Made by a program: the position numbers and the translations under genes. A stretch of DNA of 64,000 nucleotides from Micromonospora sonchi. Lineage in GTDB: Bacteria > Actinomycetota > Actinomycetes > Mycobacteriales > Micromonosporaceae. Location of the stretch: positions 1 through 64,000 of the forward strand of contig NZ_BMNB01000031.1 in the NCBI RefSeq assembly GCF_014646235.1. The letters run 5' to 3'. This document shows positions 50,718-58,984 of this stretch, in pieces (the stretch's first letter is position 1; each line of letters starts with the position of its first letter). The notes under the pieces are model-generated. The model worked only from the letters and a program-made list of their open reading frames with translations. It did no database searches and was not told the origin of the DNA.

Positions 50718-52218
50718 CGATCGTCAGCGCGGTCCACGACACCGGCGGCAGCTCGACGGTGAGCAGGCCGTCGGAGAGTCGCGCGGTGTCGTTCGTCCGC
50801 AACCCCACCCGTTGCGTGTCCCGCAGGTCGTTGGCGGCGCGTACGTCGGTGTCCCAGATTCCCCGGGCCGAGACCGCACCGGTCGGCTGGAACGCGCTCA
50901 GGTCGATCGTCACCGTCGTCGCCTCGGTGAGGTGCCGGTTCTGCAGGAACACCGAGAGCGAGGAACCCTCGCTGGTCGCGGCCGCCGCCACCACCGGCAC
51001 CGAGCCGTGGGTCGCGGTGTCCGTCGCGTCGGCGTCGACCGCGACCCGCAGCGCGTCGCCGCGGGCGGCGTGCGAGGTCACCGAGAACGGGAAGAACGTC
51101 GTCTGCCGCCAGGCCGGTCCGCCCGGCTCGGTCATGATCGGCGCGATCACGTTGACCAACTGTGCGAGGTTCGCCGAGGTGACCCGGTCGGCGTGGTTGA
51201 GCAGCGAGATCAGCAGACCGCCGAGGACGACCGCATCCGCGACGTTGTACCGATCTTCGAGCAGGCGCGGCGCCACCGGCCACTCGTCGATGGTGAAATG
51301 GCGGGCTTGCTCCTGCCACCGGGTGAGATACCAGACGTTCCACTCGTCGAACGAGATGTCGATGCGCTTGGGTGACCGCTTGACCGCGCGTACGTGGTCG
51401 GCGGTCGCGATCACCGACTCGATGTAGGCGTCCATGTCCACGCCGGAGGCGAGGAAGCTCGCGAGATCACCGTCGTGCTCCTGGTAGTACGCGTGGCAGG
51501 AGATGTAGTCGACATCGTCGTACGCGTGCGTCAGGACGACGCGTTCCCACTCACCGAACGTCGGCATGCCGCGCCCGGACGACCCGCAGGCGACCAGCTC
51601 CAGGTCCCGGTCCACCTGCCGCATCGCCTTCGCCGTCATCGCCGCGAGCTTGCCGTAGTCCTCGGCGTCGCGGTGGCCAAGCTGCCAGGGGGCATCCATC
51701 TCGTTACCGAGACACCACATGGCGACGCCGAACGGCGCCTCCCGGCCGTCGGCGGCCCGCTGGGCGGCGCGGGCGGTGCCGGCCGGCACGTTGGCGTACT
51801 CGAGCAGCTCGACGGCCTCCTTCGGGCCTCGGGTGCCGAGGTTGACGGCGAGCATCAGCTCGCTGCCCACCAGATCGAGCCAGCGCTGGAACTCGTGCAG
51901 GCCGACCTGGTTGGTCTCGGTGGAGTGCCAGGCGAGATCGAGCCGGCGGGGGCGCTCGGCCACCGGCCCCACGCCGTCCTCCCAGTTGTAGCCGGACACG
52001 AAATTGCCACCCGGGTACCGGACCGTGCTGACGCCGAGCTCCTTGACCAGCTCGATCACGTCGCGGCGGAACCCGTCCGGTCCGGCGCTCGGGTGCCCGG
52101 GCTCGTGGATGCCGTCGTAGATGTGGCGACCGAGGTGTTCGACGAAACCGCCGAAGAGCCGGCGACGGACCGGACCGATGGTGAAGGCCGGGTCGATGGT
52201 GAGGTGCGCGCGGGCCAT
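50713..52218 (-). CDS. abfA: GH51 alpha-L-arabinofuranosidase
   Basis: 501 residues from ATG 52218, no signal peptide, so intracellular. The GH51 TIM barrel shows RRRLFGGFVEHLGRHIYDGI, VSTVRYPGGNFVSGYNWEDG, the acid/base Glu173 in MWCLGNEMDAPWQ and the nucleophile Glu292 in DISFDEWNVWYLTRWQ; a C-terminal beta-sandwich (about 385-501) ends with LPPVSWTALTI. It releases L-arabinofuranose from short arabino- or arabinoxylo-oligosaccharides after import, complementing the secreted GH43 enzymes and a sugar importer in this window. Divergent from the drrA-like gene; no LacI-type operator is seen directly upstream. Confidence 0.9.
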   Translation of the reverse strand: MARAHLTIDPAFTIGPVRRRLFGGFVEHLGRHIYDGIHEPGHPSAGPDGFRRDVIELVKELGVSTVRYPGGNFVSGYNWEDGVGPVAERPRRLDLAWHSTETNQVGLHEFQRWLDLVGSELMLAVNLGTRGPKEAVELLEYANVPAGTARAAQRAADGREAPFGVAMWCLGNEMDAPWQLGHRDAEDYGKLAAMTAKAMRQVDRDLELVACGSSGRGMPTFGEWERVVLTHAYDDVDYISCHAYYQEHDGDLASFLASGVDMDAYIESVIATADHVRAVKRSPKRIDISFDEWNVWYLTRWQEQARHFTIDEWPVAPRLLEDRYNVADAVVLGGLLISLLNHADRVTSANLAQLVNVIAPIMTEPGGPAWRQTTFFPFSVTSHAARGDALRVAVDADATDTATHGSVPVVAAAATSEGSSLSVFLQNRHLTEATTVTIDLSAFQPTGAVSARGIWDTDVRAANDLRDTQRVGLRTNDTARLSDGLLTVELPPVSWTALTIA

Positions 52219-52262
52219 GAGGCTCACGATAGCGCCGTCGGCGGCCCGCCTCGCTCGCGGGC

Positions 52263-52294
52263 TTGACCTTGACGCAGCGTCAACCCCGCATGCT
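52263..52294 (+). promoter_or_regulatory. MerR-type promoter/operator before the ABC exporter genes
   Basis: TTGACC (52263-52268) is followed by the perfect palindrome TTGACGCAGCGTCAA (52269-52283) and a -10-like GCATGCT near 52288-52294, leaving a spacer of about 19-20 bp. A dyad inside an over-long spacer is the MerR hallmark. The ATG at 52301 is so near that the mRNA would be almost leaderless. Confidence 0.65.
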
Positions 52295-52300
52295 GGCGTC

Positions 52301-53137
52301 ATGTCCATCAACCAGACGACAACCGGGCAGGTCCGCGGGCCGGCGATCCAGGTCCAGGGCCTGGCGAAGTCCTACCAGGAGCTGCGCGTGTTGCGCGGCG
52401 TGACCTTCGACGTGGCGCGGGGCAGCGTATTCGCGCTGCTCGGCTCCAACGGGGCGGGCAAGACCACCGTCGTGCGGATCCTGTCCACGCTGCTCAAACC
52501 GGACGCGGGGACGGCCAGCGTCATCGGCTTCGACGTCGCCAGGCAGGCGGCGAAGGTGCGGGAGTCGATCAGCCTGACGGGACAGTTCGCGGCCGTCGAC
52601 GAGATCCTCAGCGGGCGGGAGAACCTGGTGCTGATCGCCCGGTTGCGGCATCTGCGGGACCCGGGCCGGATCGCGGATGACCTGCTGGCCCGCTTCTCGC
52701 TGACCGACGCGGCCAACCGCAGGGTGTCGACGTACTCGGGTGGCATGCGCCGCCGTCTCGACATCGCGATGAGCCTCATCGGCAACCCACCGGTGATCTT
52801 CCTCGACGAACCGACGACCGGGCTTGACCCACAGGCGCGTCTCGAGGTGTGGCAGGCCGTCCGGGAACTCGCCCGGCAGGGCACGACGGTGCTGCTCACC
52901 ACGCAGTACCTCGACGAGGCCGAACAACTCGCCGACCGGATCGCGATCCTGCACAGGGGGCGCATCATCGCCGACGGCACCCTTTCCGAGCTCAAGCAGT
53001 TGCTTCCGCCGGCCAAGGTCGAGTACGTCGAGAAGCAGCCGACCCTCGAGGAGGTCTTCCTCGCCATCGTCGGTGCCGAGGGCACCGACAGCACGGTAGC
53101 CGCCGCCAGCCCCGACGGACCGAAGGAGCTCCAATGA
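52301..53137 (+). CDS. ABC exporter ATPase, DrrA type
   Basis: 278 residues: Walker A LLGSNGAGKTT (about 46-56), Q-loop in SLTGQFAAVDEILSG, signature YSGGMRRRLDIAMSL, Walker B VIFLDEPTTGLDP and H-loop LLTTQYLDEAEQLADR. The GQFAAVDE segment and the C-terminal block VEYVEKQPTLEEVFLAIVG are those of daunorubicin-resistance ATPases (DrrA family), which drive export of antibiotics or lipids. Overlaps the permease gene by ATGA. Probably induced by the MerR regulator encoded after the permease. Confidence 0.87.
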   Translation: MSINQTTTGQVRGPAIQVQGLAKSYQELRVLRGVTFDVARGSVFALLGSNGAGKTTVVRILSTLLKPDAGTASVIGFDVARQAAKVRESISLTGQFAAVDEILSGRENLVLIARLRHLRDPGRIADDLLARFSLTDAANRRVSTYSGGMRRRLDIAMSLIGNPPVIFLDEPTTGLDPQARLEVWQAVRELARQGTTVLLTTQYLDEAEQLADRIAILHRGRIIADGTLSELKQLLPPAKVEYVEKQPTLEEVFLAIVGAEGTDSTVAAASPDGPKELQ

Positions 53138-53895
53138 CCAGGCACTTCTTCGGCGACACCGCGGTCCTGCTGGGGCGGTCCCTGCGCCACATCAGCCGCA
53201 GCCCGGACACCATCATCACGACCGCGATCACGCCGATCGCGATGCTGCTGCTGTTCGTCTACGTGTTCGGCGGCGCGATCCAGACCGGGTCGGACAGATA
53301 CGTGAACTACCTGCTGCCCGGCATCCTGCTCATCACGGTCGCCTCCGGCATCTCCTACACCGCGTACCGACTCTTCCTGGACATGAGAAGTGGCGTCTTC
53401 GAGCGGTTCCAGTCCATGCCGATCGCCCGCTCCTCCGTGCTGTGGGCACACGTGCTGACCTCGCTGGTCGCCAACCTGATCTCGCTCGTGGTGGTGGTGC
53501 TGGTCGCCCTCGTCATCGGCTTCCGCTCGGGTGCCGCAGCGCTGGACTGGATCGCGGTCGCCGGCGTCATGATGCTGTTCACCCTCGCGCTGACGTGGCT
53601 CGCCGTCATCCCGGGCCTGACCGCGAAATCCGTGGACGGCGCGAGCGCGTTCTCCTATCCGCTCATCTTCCTGCCGTTCATCAGCTCGGCCTTCGTACCC
53701 ACGCAGAGCATGCCCGGCCCAGTGCGCGCCTTCGCCGAGCACCAGCCGGTGACGTCGATCGTCAACACGATCCGCGGCCTGTTCGCTCAGCAGCAGGTCG
53801 GTGGCGACATCTGGATCGCCCTCGCCTGGTGCGTCGGCCTTCTCATCGTCGCCTACGGCATCGCCATGGCCATCTATCGCCGCAAGATCAGCTGA
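53134..53895 (+). CDS. ABC-2-type exporter permease, DrrB type
   Basis: 253 residues with about six membrane helices: TIITTAITPIAMLLLFVYVF near 28-48, YLLPGILLITVASGISYTAY near 60-80, VLTSLVANLISLVVVVLVAL near 107-127, WIAVAGVMMLFTLALTWLAV near 140-160, then helices near 170-190 and 228-248. The phrases FSYPLIFLPFISSAFVPTQS and PGPVRAFAEHQPVTSIVN are DrrB hallmarks. Forms the membrane half of the exporter with the ATPase encoded just upstream. Substrate unknown. Confidence 0.87.
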   Translation: MTRHFFGDTAVLLGRSLRHISRSPDTIITTAITPIAMLLLFVYVFGGAIQTGSDRYVNYLLPGILLITVASGISYTAYRLFLDMRSGVFERFQSMPIARSSVLWAHVLTSLVANLISLVVVVLVALVIGFRSGAAALDWIAVAGVMMLFTLALTWLAVIPGLTAKSVDGASAFSYPLIFLPFISSAFVPTQSMPGPVRAFAEHQPVTSIVNTIRGLFAQQQVGGDIWIALAWCVGLLIVAYGIAMAIYRRKIS

Positions 53896-53925
53896 TCACG
53901 GGTCTCCCTGATGCAGGCTGAAGCC

Positions 53926-54696
53926 ATGCTGACGATCGGACGCCTGGCGTCCTACGCCGGAGTGACCATCCGCGCGGTACGGCACTACCACCAGGTCGGA
54001 CTGCTTCCGGAGCCGGAGCGCGACGCCTCCGGCTACCGGTCGTACGACGCGAACGCCGTCGTACGACTCATCCGGATCCGGACCCTGGCCGAGGCCGGCG
54101 TCCCGCTGGCCCGGGTCCGCGAGCTGCTCGACGCCGACCCCGAGGCGTTCGCCGCCGCGTCCGCCGAGATCGACCGGCAGCTGCGTACGCAGATCCGCGC
54201 GCTACAGGAGCATCGGCGGCGGATCGCGCGGTTGGGCTGCGGCGATTCCCTGGCCGTTCCTGAAAAGGTGGTCGACTACCTGGACCGGCTGGCTGCCATC
54301 GGTGCGCCGGCGGCCGCCATCGAGGCTGAACGCGACGCGTGGATCCTGATAGCGGCGCGCTGGCCGGAATCGATCCCGATGTTGATGACCGACAAGGTGA
54401 CCCAGCTGGCCAACCCGAAGGTCGTCCGGCTCTACCGGCTCATCGGTCGGATCGCAGAGGACTGGACGGACGAGAAGCTGCTGCGAGAAACGGCCGACCT
54501 GATGAGCGAGCTACTCGAGCAGGCCGCAGTCAGCGGCGAACTGGACCAGCAGACCGAGGTCATGCCCGATGCGGCGTTCATCCGCCTGATGGACTCGTTC
54601 GCCGACGCCGCCCACCCCGCCGTCGCGCGGCTGCGGGAACTGGTCGCCGAGCGGGGCTGGACCGGCTGGACCGTGTTCGCGAAGCGCGACCCCTGA
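53926..54696 (+). CDS. MerR-family transcriptional regulator
   Basis: 256 residues from ATG 53926; ATG 53911 is in frame but would precede the conserved start. The winged helix MLTIGRLASYAGVTIRAVRH then YHQVGLLPEPERDASGYRSY and the second DNA-contacting part VRLIRIRTLAEAGVPLARVR are standard, followed by a coiled-coil dimerisation helix (about 75-110) and a 140-residue effector domain. It lies 30 bp after the exporter permease and probably activates the MerR-type promoter before the ATPase gene on binding an inducer, perhaps the exported drug. Confidence 0.85.
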   Translation: MLTIGRLASYAGVTIRAVRHYHQVGLLPEPERDASGYRSYDANAVVRLIRIRTLAEAGVPLARVRELLDADPEAFAAASAEIDRQLRTQIRALQEHRRRIARLGCGDSLAVPEKVVDYLDRLAAIGAPAAAIEAERDAWILIAARWPESIPMLMTDKVTQLANPKVVRLYRLIGRIAEDWTDEKLLRETADLMSELLEQAAVSGELDQQTEVMPDAAFIRLMDSFADAAHPAVARLRELVAERGWTGWTVFAKRDP

Positions 54697-54791
54697 GGTG
54701 TCACGCCGCGCCCGCCCCACAGCTTCTCAGCCATCACATGCTCGTCCTCTGGGCGTACGTTGGAAAGCAGCGGAAGAGGAGGTCGCTCGCG

Positions 54792-55016
54792 ATGATCCCG
54801 GCACTGATCCTGTTCGGCCTCCTGTGCGGCCGCTGGTGGCGGTTGTCGCTCATCGCCGCCGCGCTGGGATGGCCGGTCCTGCTGGTCGCCGGCGACGTGA
54901 TGAATGTCGGGCCGGAACTGCTCGGCGCGGCTGGGCTCGCCATAGCCAACACCGGCGTGGGCGTGTTGATTCACCAGGGCATCCGGCTGGCGATCCGCAA
55001 AATCCGCCATACGTGA
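54792..55016 (+). CDS. Small membrane protein of unknown function
   Basis: 74 residues from ATG 54792, preceded by GAGGAGG about 9 bases upstream. Two hydrophobic segments (about 3-35, LILFGLLCGRWW and LIAAALGWPVLLVAGDVM; and 40-62) and a basic tail (RLAIRKIRHT) predict a two-helix membrane protein. No family recognised. Confidence 0.55.
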   Translation: MIPALILFGLLCGRWWRLSLIAAALGWPVLLVAGDVMNVGPELLGAAGLAIANTGVGVLIHQGIRLAIRKIRHT

Positions 55017-55041
55017 TCGTCGGGTCAGGCCTTCAGACGCC

Positions 55042-55254
55042 GTGTTCGGTCTGGCCGCTTCGGTCGCCGCCGTGGCCCTCATCTCCAGCAACCGCGCGAC
55101 CCGGATCCCCGCGGCGGTAAGCCTGCTCGCCGCTGCGGCACTGTTGGTAGCGGGCGACATCCACGGTGGGGCGGCCGCCGTCGGTGCCGCGACGGGAATC
55201 ATCCTGCCAACGGCGGACGACGGACGCCACCCACCCGCAAGCTCACGACCGTGA
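55042..55254 (+). CDS. Possible small two-helix membrane protein
   Basis: 70 residues from GTG 55042. The protein is mostly hydrophobic (LAASVAAVALISSN and AAVSLLAAAALLVAGDIHGG). The composition could also arise by chance in GC-rich DNA, and no ribosome site is evident. It follows the previous small membrane gene by 25 bp in the same direction, which mildly supports a real pair. Confidence 0.35.
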   Translation: MFGLAASVAAVALISSNRATRIPAAVSLLAAAALLVAGDIHGGAAAVGAATGIILPTADDGRHPPASSRP

Positions 55255-55371
55255 GCCCGACCGGAACGCCACTGCGCACGCCACACCTACTCATAGATCT
55301 TGGACAGTTTCCGTTCCGGGGGGCTCGCAGAGAAACGCCGGGTCGCCCGGCCAGAGGCACATCCAGAACAG

Positions 55372-55398
55372 GCGTCATGTCACCCTGACATATTTAGG
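55372..55398 (+). repeat. 27-bp AT-rich element, copy 2
   Basis: Begins GCGTCATGTCACCC and ends CATATTTAGG; 23 of 27 positions match 49733-49759 read on the minus strand. It contains its own TGTCA-N3-TGACA dyad. No gene starts directly downstream. Confidence 0.55.
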
Positions 55399-55563
55399 GC
55401 GACCGGCAATCGGGCGGAGGCGGCGGGATCGGGTCCTGGCGCGTCAGGCGGCCGGACGATGAGACCAGATCCGCGACCGGCGACGTCGCACTGGACACCG
55501 CAACTCGCGGCCCTGCCACGCGATGCCGCAACCCGTGGGCCTACGCGCGGGGCCGCGCGCACC

Positions 55564-55660
55564 TGATCATCGCCGATCGCCGTTCCGCCGTAACGGCGGT
55601 GTCCCAACCGATCGGACACCCCCGTACCGACGAAACGGAGTCGATCAACTGGCTGCGGAG
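55564..55660 (+). repeat. 97-bp dispersed repeat, copy B
   Basis: Ungapped match to 14004-14100 with eight substitutions, in the same orientation. The internal hairpin is kept with one mismatched pair (GGCGGTGTCC against GGACACCCCC). The flanking sequences are unrelated to copy A, so the element's borders are close to those given. Confidence 0.85.
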
Positions 55661-55936
55661 TTCCCCGCACACCAGCCAGGTGCCCGAGACGATCGAGCCG
55701 CTCGAACCCAAGCGGGTCGGACAGCCTCGGCGGGATGCACCAGTCCCGCCGCGTCGAGGAGCCCGGGCTGAACGGAAACTGTCCAAGCGGGCTTCGCCCC
55801 GCGCCCGATCCCCGCGGCACCGTCACGTCGTCCTAGTCCAGGTCGATGCCCCGGCCCGCGTCGTCAACCGCGGCCATGCAAGTCTTGCTCCGACGTGGCG
55901 AGTCTTCCTCGATCCGGCATCGTCGGACCGTCATCA

Positions 55937-56305
55937 TCACCTGTCAGCGCGGCGAAGCATCGCGTCTGTTTCGGGATCGGGCATGAGCTCCCGGACCTCC
56001 TGGGCGCAGCGGCAAGCGCCGGCAATCTTGGCAGCCCACGTCAGTGCCTCCTCGCGTGAGGCCACGTCGATGACCACGAACCCGCCAATGACCTCCTTGG
56101 CCTCCGGGTACGGGCCATCGGTGACCATCCCGTCCGTGGCCACGACGCTCGCCCTCTGGCGTTCGAGCCCAGCGCCGAACACAAACACGCCGGCGTCCAC
56201 GGCCTCCTGGACCACCGCGTGCGAGGCCTTGCCCACGTCGGGCCAATCCTCGTCGGGGATGTGATCCATCGCGCCGTCATTGAACGAAATCAGGTACCGC
56301 GTCAT
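55937..56305 (-). CDS. YCII-domain protein
   Basis: 122 residues from ATG 56305 (GGGAG 8 bases upstream). The YCII/DGPF dimeric alpha-beta fold is clear: TRYLISFNDGAMDHIPDEDW, a helix GKASHAVVQEAVDAGVFVFG, VATDGMVTDGPYPEAKEVIG with the characteristic Asp-Gly-Pro, then GFVVIDVASREEALTWAAKI. Actinomycete members often lie next to ECF sigma factors; none is seen here. Possibly a small isomerase- or dehalogenase-like enzyme or sensor; activity unknown. Confidence 0.85.
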   Translation of the reverse strand: MTRYLISFNDGAMDHIPDEDWPDVGKASHAVVQEAVDAGVFVFGAGLERQRASVVATDGMVTDGPYPEAKEVIGGFVVIDVASREEALTWAAKIAGACRCAQEVRELMPDPETDAMLRRADR

Positions 56306-56465
56306 CCCATGACTCCCTCGTCCCGGCGGCCTCGTCCAGCCGCCTCTCGCCTGCTCTACGAACGACTCCACCCGGATCCGACGCTATGCGGGAAGACTCG
56401 CACGAGATCTTCCCCGCACAACGCCCGCGGGCGTCAAGTCGCCCGTTCTCGCAGGGAACATGGCC

Positions 56466-56513
56466 GCCGATGCTGGCGCAGTCGCCGGTCGTCGTCACGG
56501 CCGTCTGCCGTTG
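56466..56513 (+). pseudogene. Fragment resembling the C-terminal end of the GH5-like gene
   Basis: In frame the segment reads PMLAQSPVVVTAVCR followed by TGA; the protein encoded at 42847-44721 has PTLAQAPVVVTATCR at residues 525-539. At DNA level 38 of 46 bases match 44418-44463. No other part of the gene is recognisable around it, so this is a decayed remnant of a relative, or chance similarity of a GC-rich coding stretch. Confidence 0.4.
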
Positions 56514-56570
56514 AGGCTCGGCAGCGAGGGCGGATCTCGGCACAGTGAACACCGTCGCTAACCTGCTGTC

Positions 56571-57116
56571 ATGGATGTCGAGGAGCGTCTGCGGTGGACC
56601 CGCCGCTGGCTGTGGATCGTGGTGGTGGGGCTCTTCGTCAGCGGGGTGACCGCGTTCCCGCTCGAGATCGAGATGCGCTGGCTGCTGCGGGCGGTCGACC
56701 CACTCGCCGAGCAGCTACCGGCGTTGGTCGGCTGGATCGAACGGGTGCACACCGGGCTGGTCGAAACCGGAGACCGCTACCCGTTCATGCGGTACGGGAC
56801 CGACTGGCTCGCGTTCGCCCACCTGGTGCTCGCGGTGGCGTTCTGGGGGCCGCTGCGCGACCCGGTGCGCAACGTCTGGGTGGTCCAGCTCGGCATGATC
56901 GCCTGCATCGGAATCGTGCCGCTGGCGCTGATCTGTGGGCCGCTCCGGGAGATCCCGTGGTTCTGGACGATCGTGGACCTGTCCTTCGCGGTTGGGGCGT
57001 TCCCACCGCTGTGGTTCGCGTACCGGCACATCCGGGCGATCGAGGCGCAGCAGGCCGAGCCTGCGGACCGGGCCCCCTCGTCGAGGCCCGAGACCTCCGG
57101 ATCGACACGCCCGTAA
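56571..57116 (+). CDS. Four-helix membrane protein of unknown function
   Basis: 181 residues from ATG 56571. Predicted helices at about 12-33 (LWIVVVGLFVSGVTAFPLEI), 77-97 (DWLAFAHLVLAVAFWGPLRD), 100-120 (VWVVQLGMIACIGIVPLALI) and 128-150 (FWTIVDLSFAVGAFPPLWFA); the tail is hydrophilic. The loop between helices 1 and 2 has a conserved-looking HTGLVETGDRYPFMRYGTDW. No family name recalled. It lies alone, facing the methyltransferase gene. Confidence 0.72.
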   Translation: MDVEERLRWTRRWLWIVVVGLFVSGVTAFPLEIEMRWLLRAVDPLAEQLPALVGWIERVHTGLVETGDRYPFMRYGTDWLAFAHLVLAVAFWGPLRDPVRNVWVVQLGMIACIGIVPLALICGPLREIPWFWTIVDLSFAVGAFPPLWFAYRHIRAIEAQQAEPADRAPSSRPETSGSTRP

Positions 57117-57204
57117 ACGCCGATGGTCGCCGAGCAGCGTGGGCGGCCAGTCCAACCGCCGCGACCTGCGACCCACGGTGCCGGGGCTTCCGCCCGTGGG
57201 CGAG

Positions 57205-58020
57205 TTACGGCTTGCGGCCGACCGCGCAGTACTGGTCGATCTCCTTGGTCGGGGAGTCCGCGCCCTCGGGCCGCCAGCGGGTGACCGAGACGACGCCGGG
57301 CTCGACCAGTTCCAGGCCGTCGAAGAGGGCCGCGATCCGCGCCGGGCTACGCAGGTGGTACCTGGGGTTGGCGGAGAGGTTCCAGATCCGCACGGCCTCG
57401 GTGACCGCCTCGCTGGTGTCGCTGCCGTCGTACATCGCCAGGTAGCTGCCGGAGGGCAGCCGGGCCATGATGCCGTCGATGATCGACTTCGCTTCGACGT
57501 CCGACTCGATGTGACCGAGGATGCCCATCAGGATGAGGGCGACCGGCTGGCTCAGGTCCAACGTCCGCGACGCCTCCCGGAGAATGGTCTCGGTGTCCCG
57601 GAGATCCACATCGATGTAGTCGGTGGCGCCCTCGGGCGTACCCACCAGCAACGCCCGGGCGTGCGTCAGCACCAGTGGGTCGTTGTCGACGTACACGATG
57701 CGTGCCTGCGGGTTGACCGACTGCGCCACTTCGTGGGTGTTGTCGGCGGTGGGCAGGCCGGTGCCGATGTCGAGGAACTGCCGGATGCCGGCCGCACCGG
57801 CCAGGTAGCGCACCGCTCGGGTGAGATAGGCCCGCGACAGGCGAGCGTTCTCGGCGAGGTGCGGCAGGTTGGTGATGATCTCGTCACCGACCTCGCGGTC
57901 GGCGGCGAAGTTGTCCTTGCCGCCGAGCAGGTAGTTCCAGATCCGAGCCGTCTGCGGCATCCCGGTGTCCAAGGTAGGCCTGTTCTTCTCAGTGCCCGCC
58001 ACGGCCTTACCGTCCACCAC
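57205..58020 (-). CDS. SAV2177-type SAM-dependent methyltransferase
   Basis: 271 residues from GTG 58020. The SAV2177/DUF574 family pattern is complete: TARIWNYLLGGKDNFAADRE, RAYLTRAVRYLAGAAGIRQF, the SAM-binding loop FLDIGTGLPTADNTHEVAQ, ARIVYVDNDPLVLTHARALL with the acidic ribose-binding Asp, and a final EIDQYCAVGRKP. The family is very abundant in Streptomyces and Micromonosporaceae and its methyl acceptors are mostly unknown. Probably monocistronic. Confidence 0.9.
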   Translation of the reverse strand: MVDGKAVAGTEKNRPTLDTGMPQTARIWNYLLGGKDNFAADREVGDEIITNLPHLAENARLSRAYLTRAVRYLAGAAGIRQFLDIGTGLPTADNTHEVAQSVNPQARIVYVDNDPLVLTHARALLVGTPEGATDYIDVDLRDTETILREASRTLDLSQPVALILMGILGHIESDVEAKSIIDGIMARLPSGSYLAMYDGSDTSEAVTEAVRIWNLSANPRYHLRSPARIAALFDGLELVEPGVVSVTRWRPEGADSPTKEIDQYCAVGRKP

Positions 58021-58397
58021 GATCGCACCTCAGTCCTCTTCAGAGCAGCGCCGAGCTACCGCGGCAAGCCTAGGCCACTCCCGGTGCAAATCCCATCGGG
58101 GCCGGCTCAGGTGCCGCGGTCACCGCTCGCCTTCCCTCCCCCGACCACGCACCATCGGACGAGTCCGGCCGACAGTGCGACGGTACGGCCCGTCTCGCGT
58201 CACTCGTCCACTCAGCGATTGGTCGATAACGATTTCAGGGGATGGGCCCGGCCTGACGAAACTCGCCGCAAATGGCGGAGACGGTCCGTCCGGCCACCAA
58301 ACATATCGATACCGACGATTCTTTTCCATCGCCACTTCTCTATATGTTGAACGGCAGCCGGCTCCCCATCCACCACCCACCCCTCGGAGGTGCAGAG
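58021..58397. other. Intergenic region upstream of the secreted orphan
   Basis: About 375 bp without a gene. The part 58215-58350 is relatively AT-rich (for example AACATATCGATACCGACG) and probably holds the promoters of the divergent genes. I see no clear operator palindrome. Confidence 0.5.
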
Positions 58398-58865
58398 GTG
58401 AGAAAGCGACTGCTCACGTCCCTCGCCGTCGTCTTCGCCCTGATCGCCACGGCGTTCGCCTCGGCGACGCCGGCCCAGGCCGCGTACGGTGCCGAAATCC
58501 CGGTGACCGTGCAGGTCTCCGCCTACAGTCAGAACGTCGGCATGGTGACCGGCTGGGTCCAGTTCGACGACGGCCGCACGAGCTTCCGCTATGAGCTGAG
58601 CTTCTGCCGGGAGTCCAGTTTCGCGGCGCCCACCCTGGAAATCCACGTCAACAACGCGCTGTACCGCACGATCTACCACAGTGGCGGCGGCTCGATGACC
58701 CCCTGCCGCTTCGCCATGGGCGTCGCACAGACGGAGAACTACGGAAGCCCGGTCTCCAGCGTCCAGTTCATCGTGATCGGGTCGAGCTTCAACCAGAACG
58801 TCTATCGCACCCACCGCAGTTCCAACGGCTCGTCGTACGGCAAGGTCATCAACCCGTACTTCTGA
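58398..58865 (+). CDS. Small secreted protein of unknown function
   Basis: 155 residues from GTG 58398 with GGAGG 7 bases upstream. A Sec signal peptide (about 1-29, TSLAVVFALIATAFASATPA) is followed by a beta-rich mature domain of about 125 residues with two cysteines (SFCRESSF and TPCRFAMG) likely bridged, and many Ser, Asn, Tyr and Gln residues (VQVSAYSQNVGMVTGWVQFD). It looks like a small beta-sandwich, perhaps surface- or carbohydrate-associated, but no family is recognised. Confidence 0.72.
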   Translation: MRKRLLTSLAVVFALIATAFASATPAQAAYGAEIPVTVQVSAYSQNVGMVTGWVQFDDGRTSFRYELSFCRESSFAAPTLEIHVNNALYRTIYHSGGGSMTPCRFAMGVAQTENYGSPVSSVQFIVIGSSFNQNVYRTHRSSNGSSYGKVINPYF

Positions 58866-58984
58866 CCGGTGACATCGGCGCGGATCCGGCCCGTCCGGGT
58901 CCGCGCCGAACGCGTGCGGGGCGGCGGGCAGGCTCCCTGCGACGACGGCGCCCGTGGCTCTTGTGGGCACCATGACCGTCTATT

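Larger units (their letters stand above)
55255..55936. other. Gene-poor region with two shared elements
   Basis: About 680 bp without a supported gene. It holds copy 2 of the AT-rich 27-bp element (55372-55398) and copy B of the 97-bp repeat (55564-55660). Open frames here are Arg/Pro-rich and unconvincing. It may be a site of past insertions. Confidence 0.6.
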
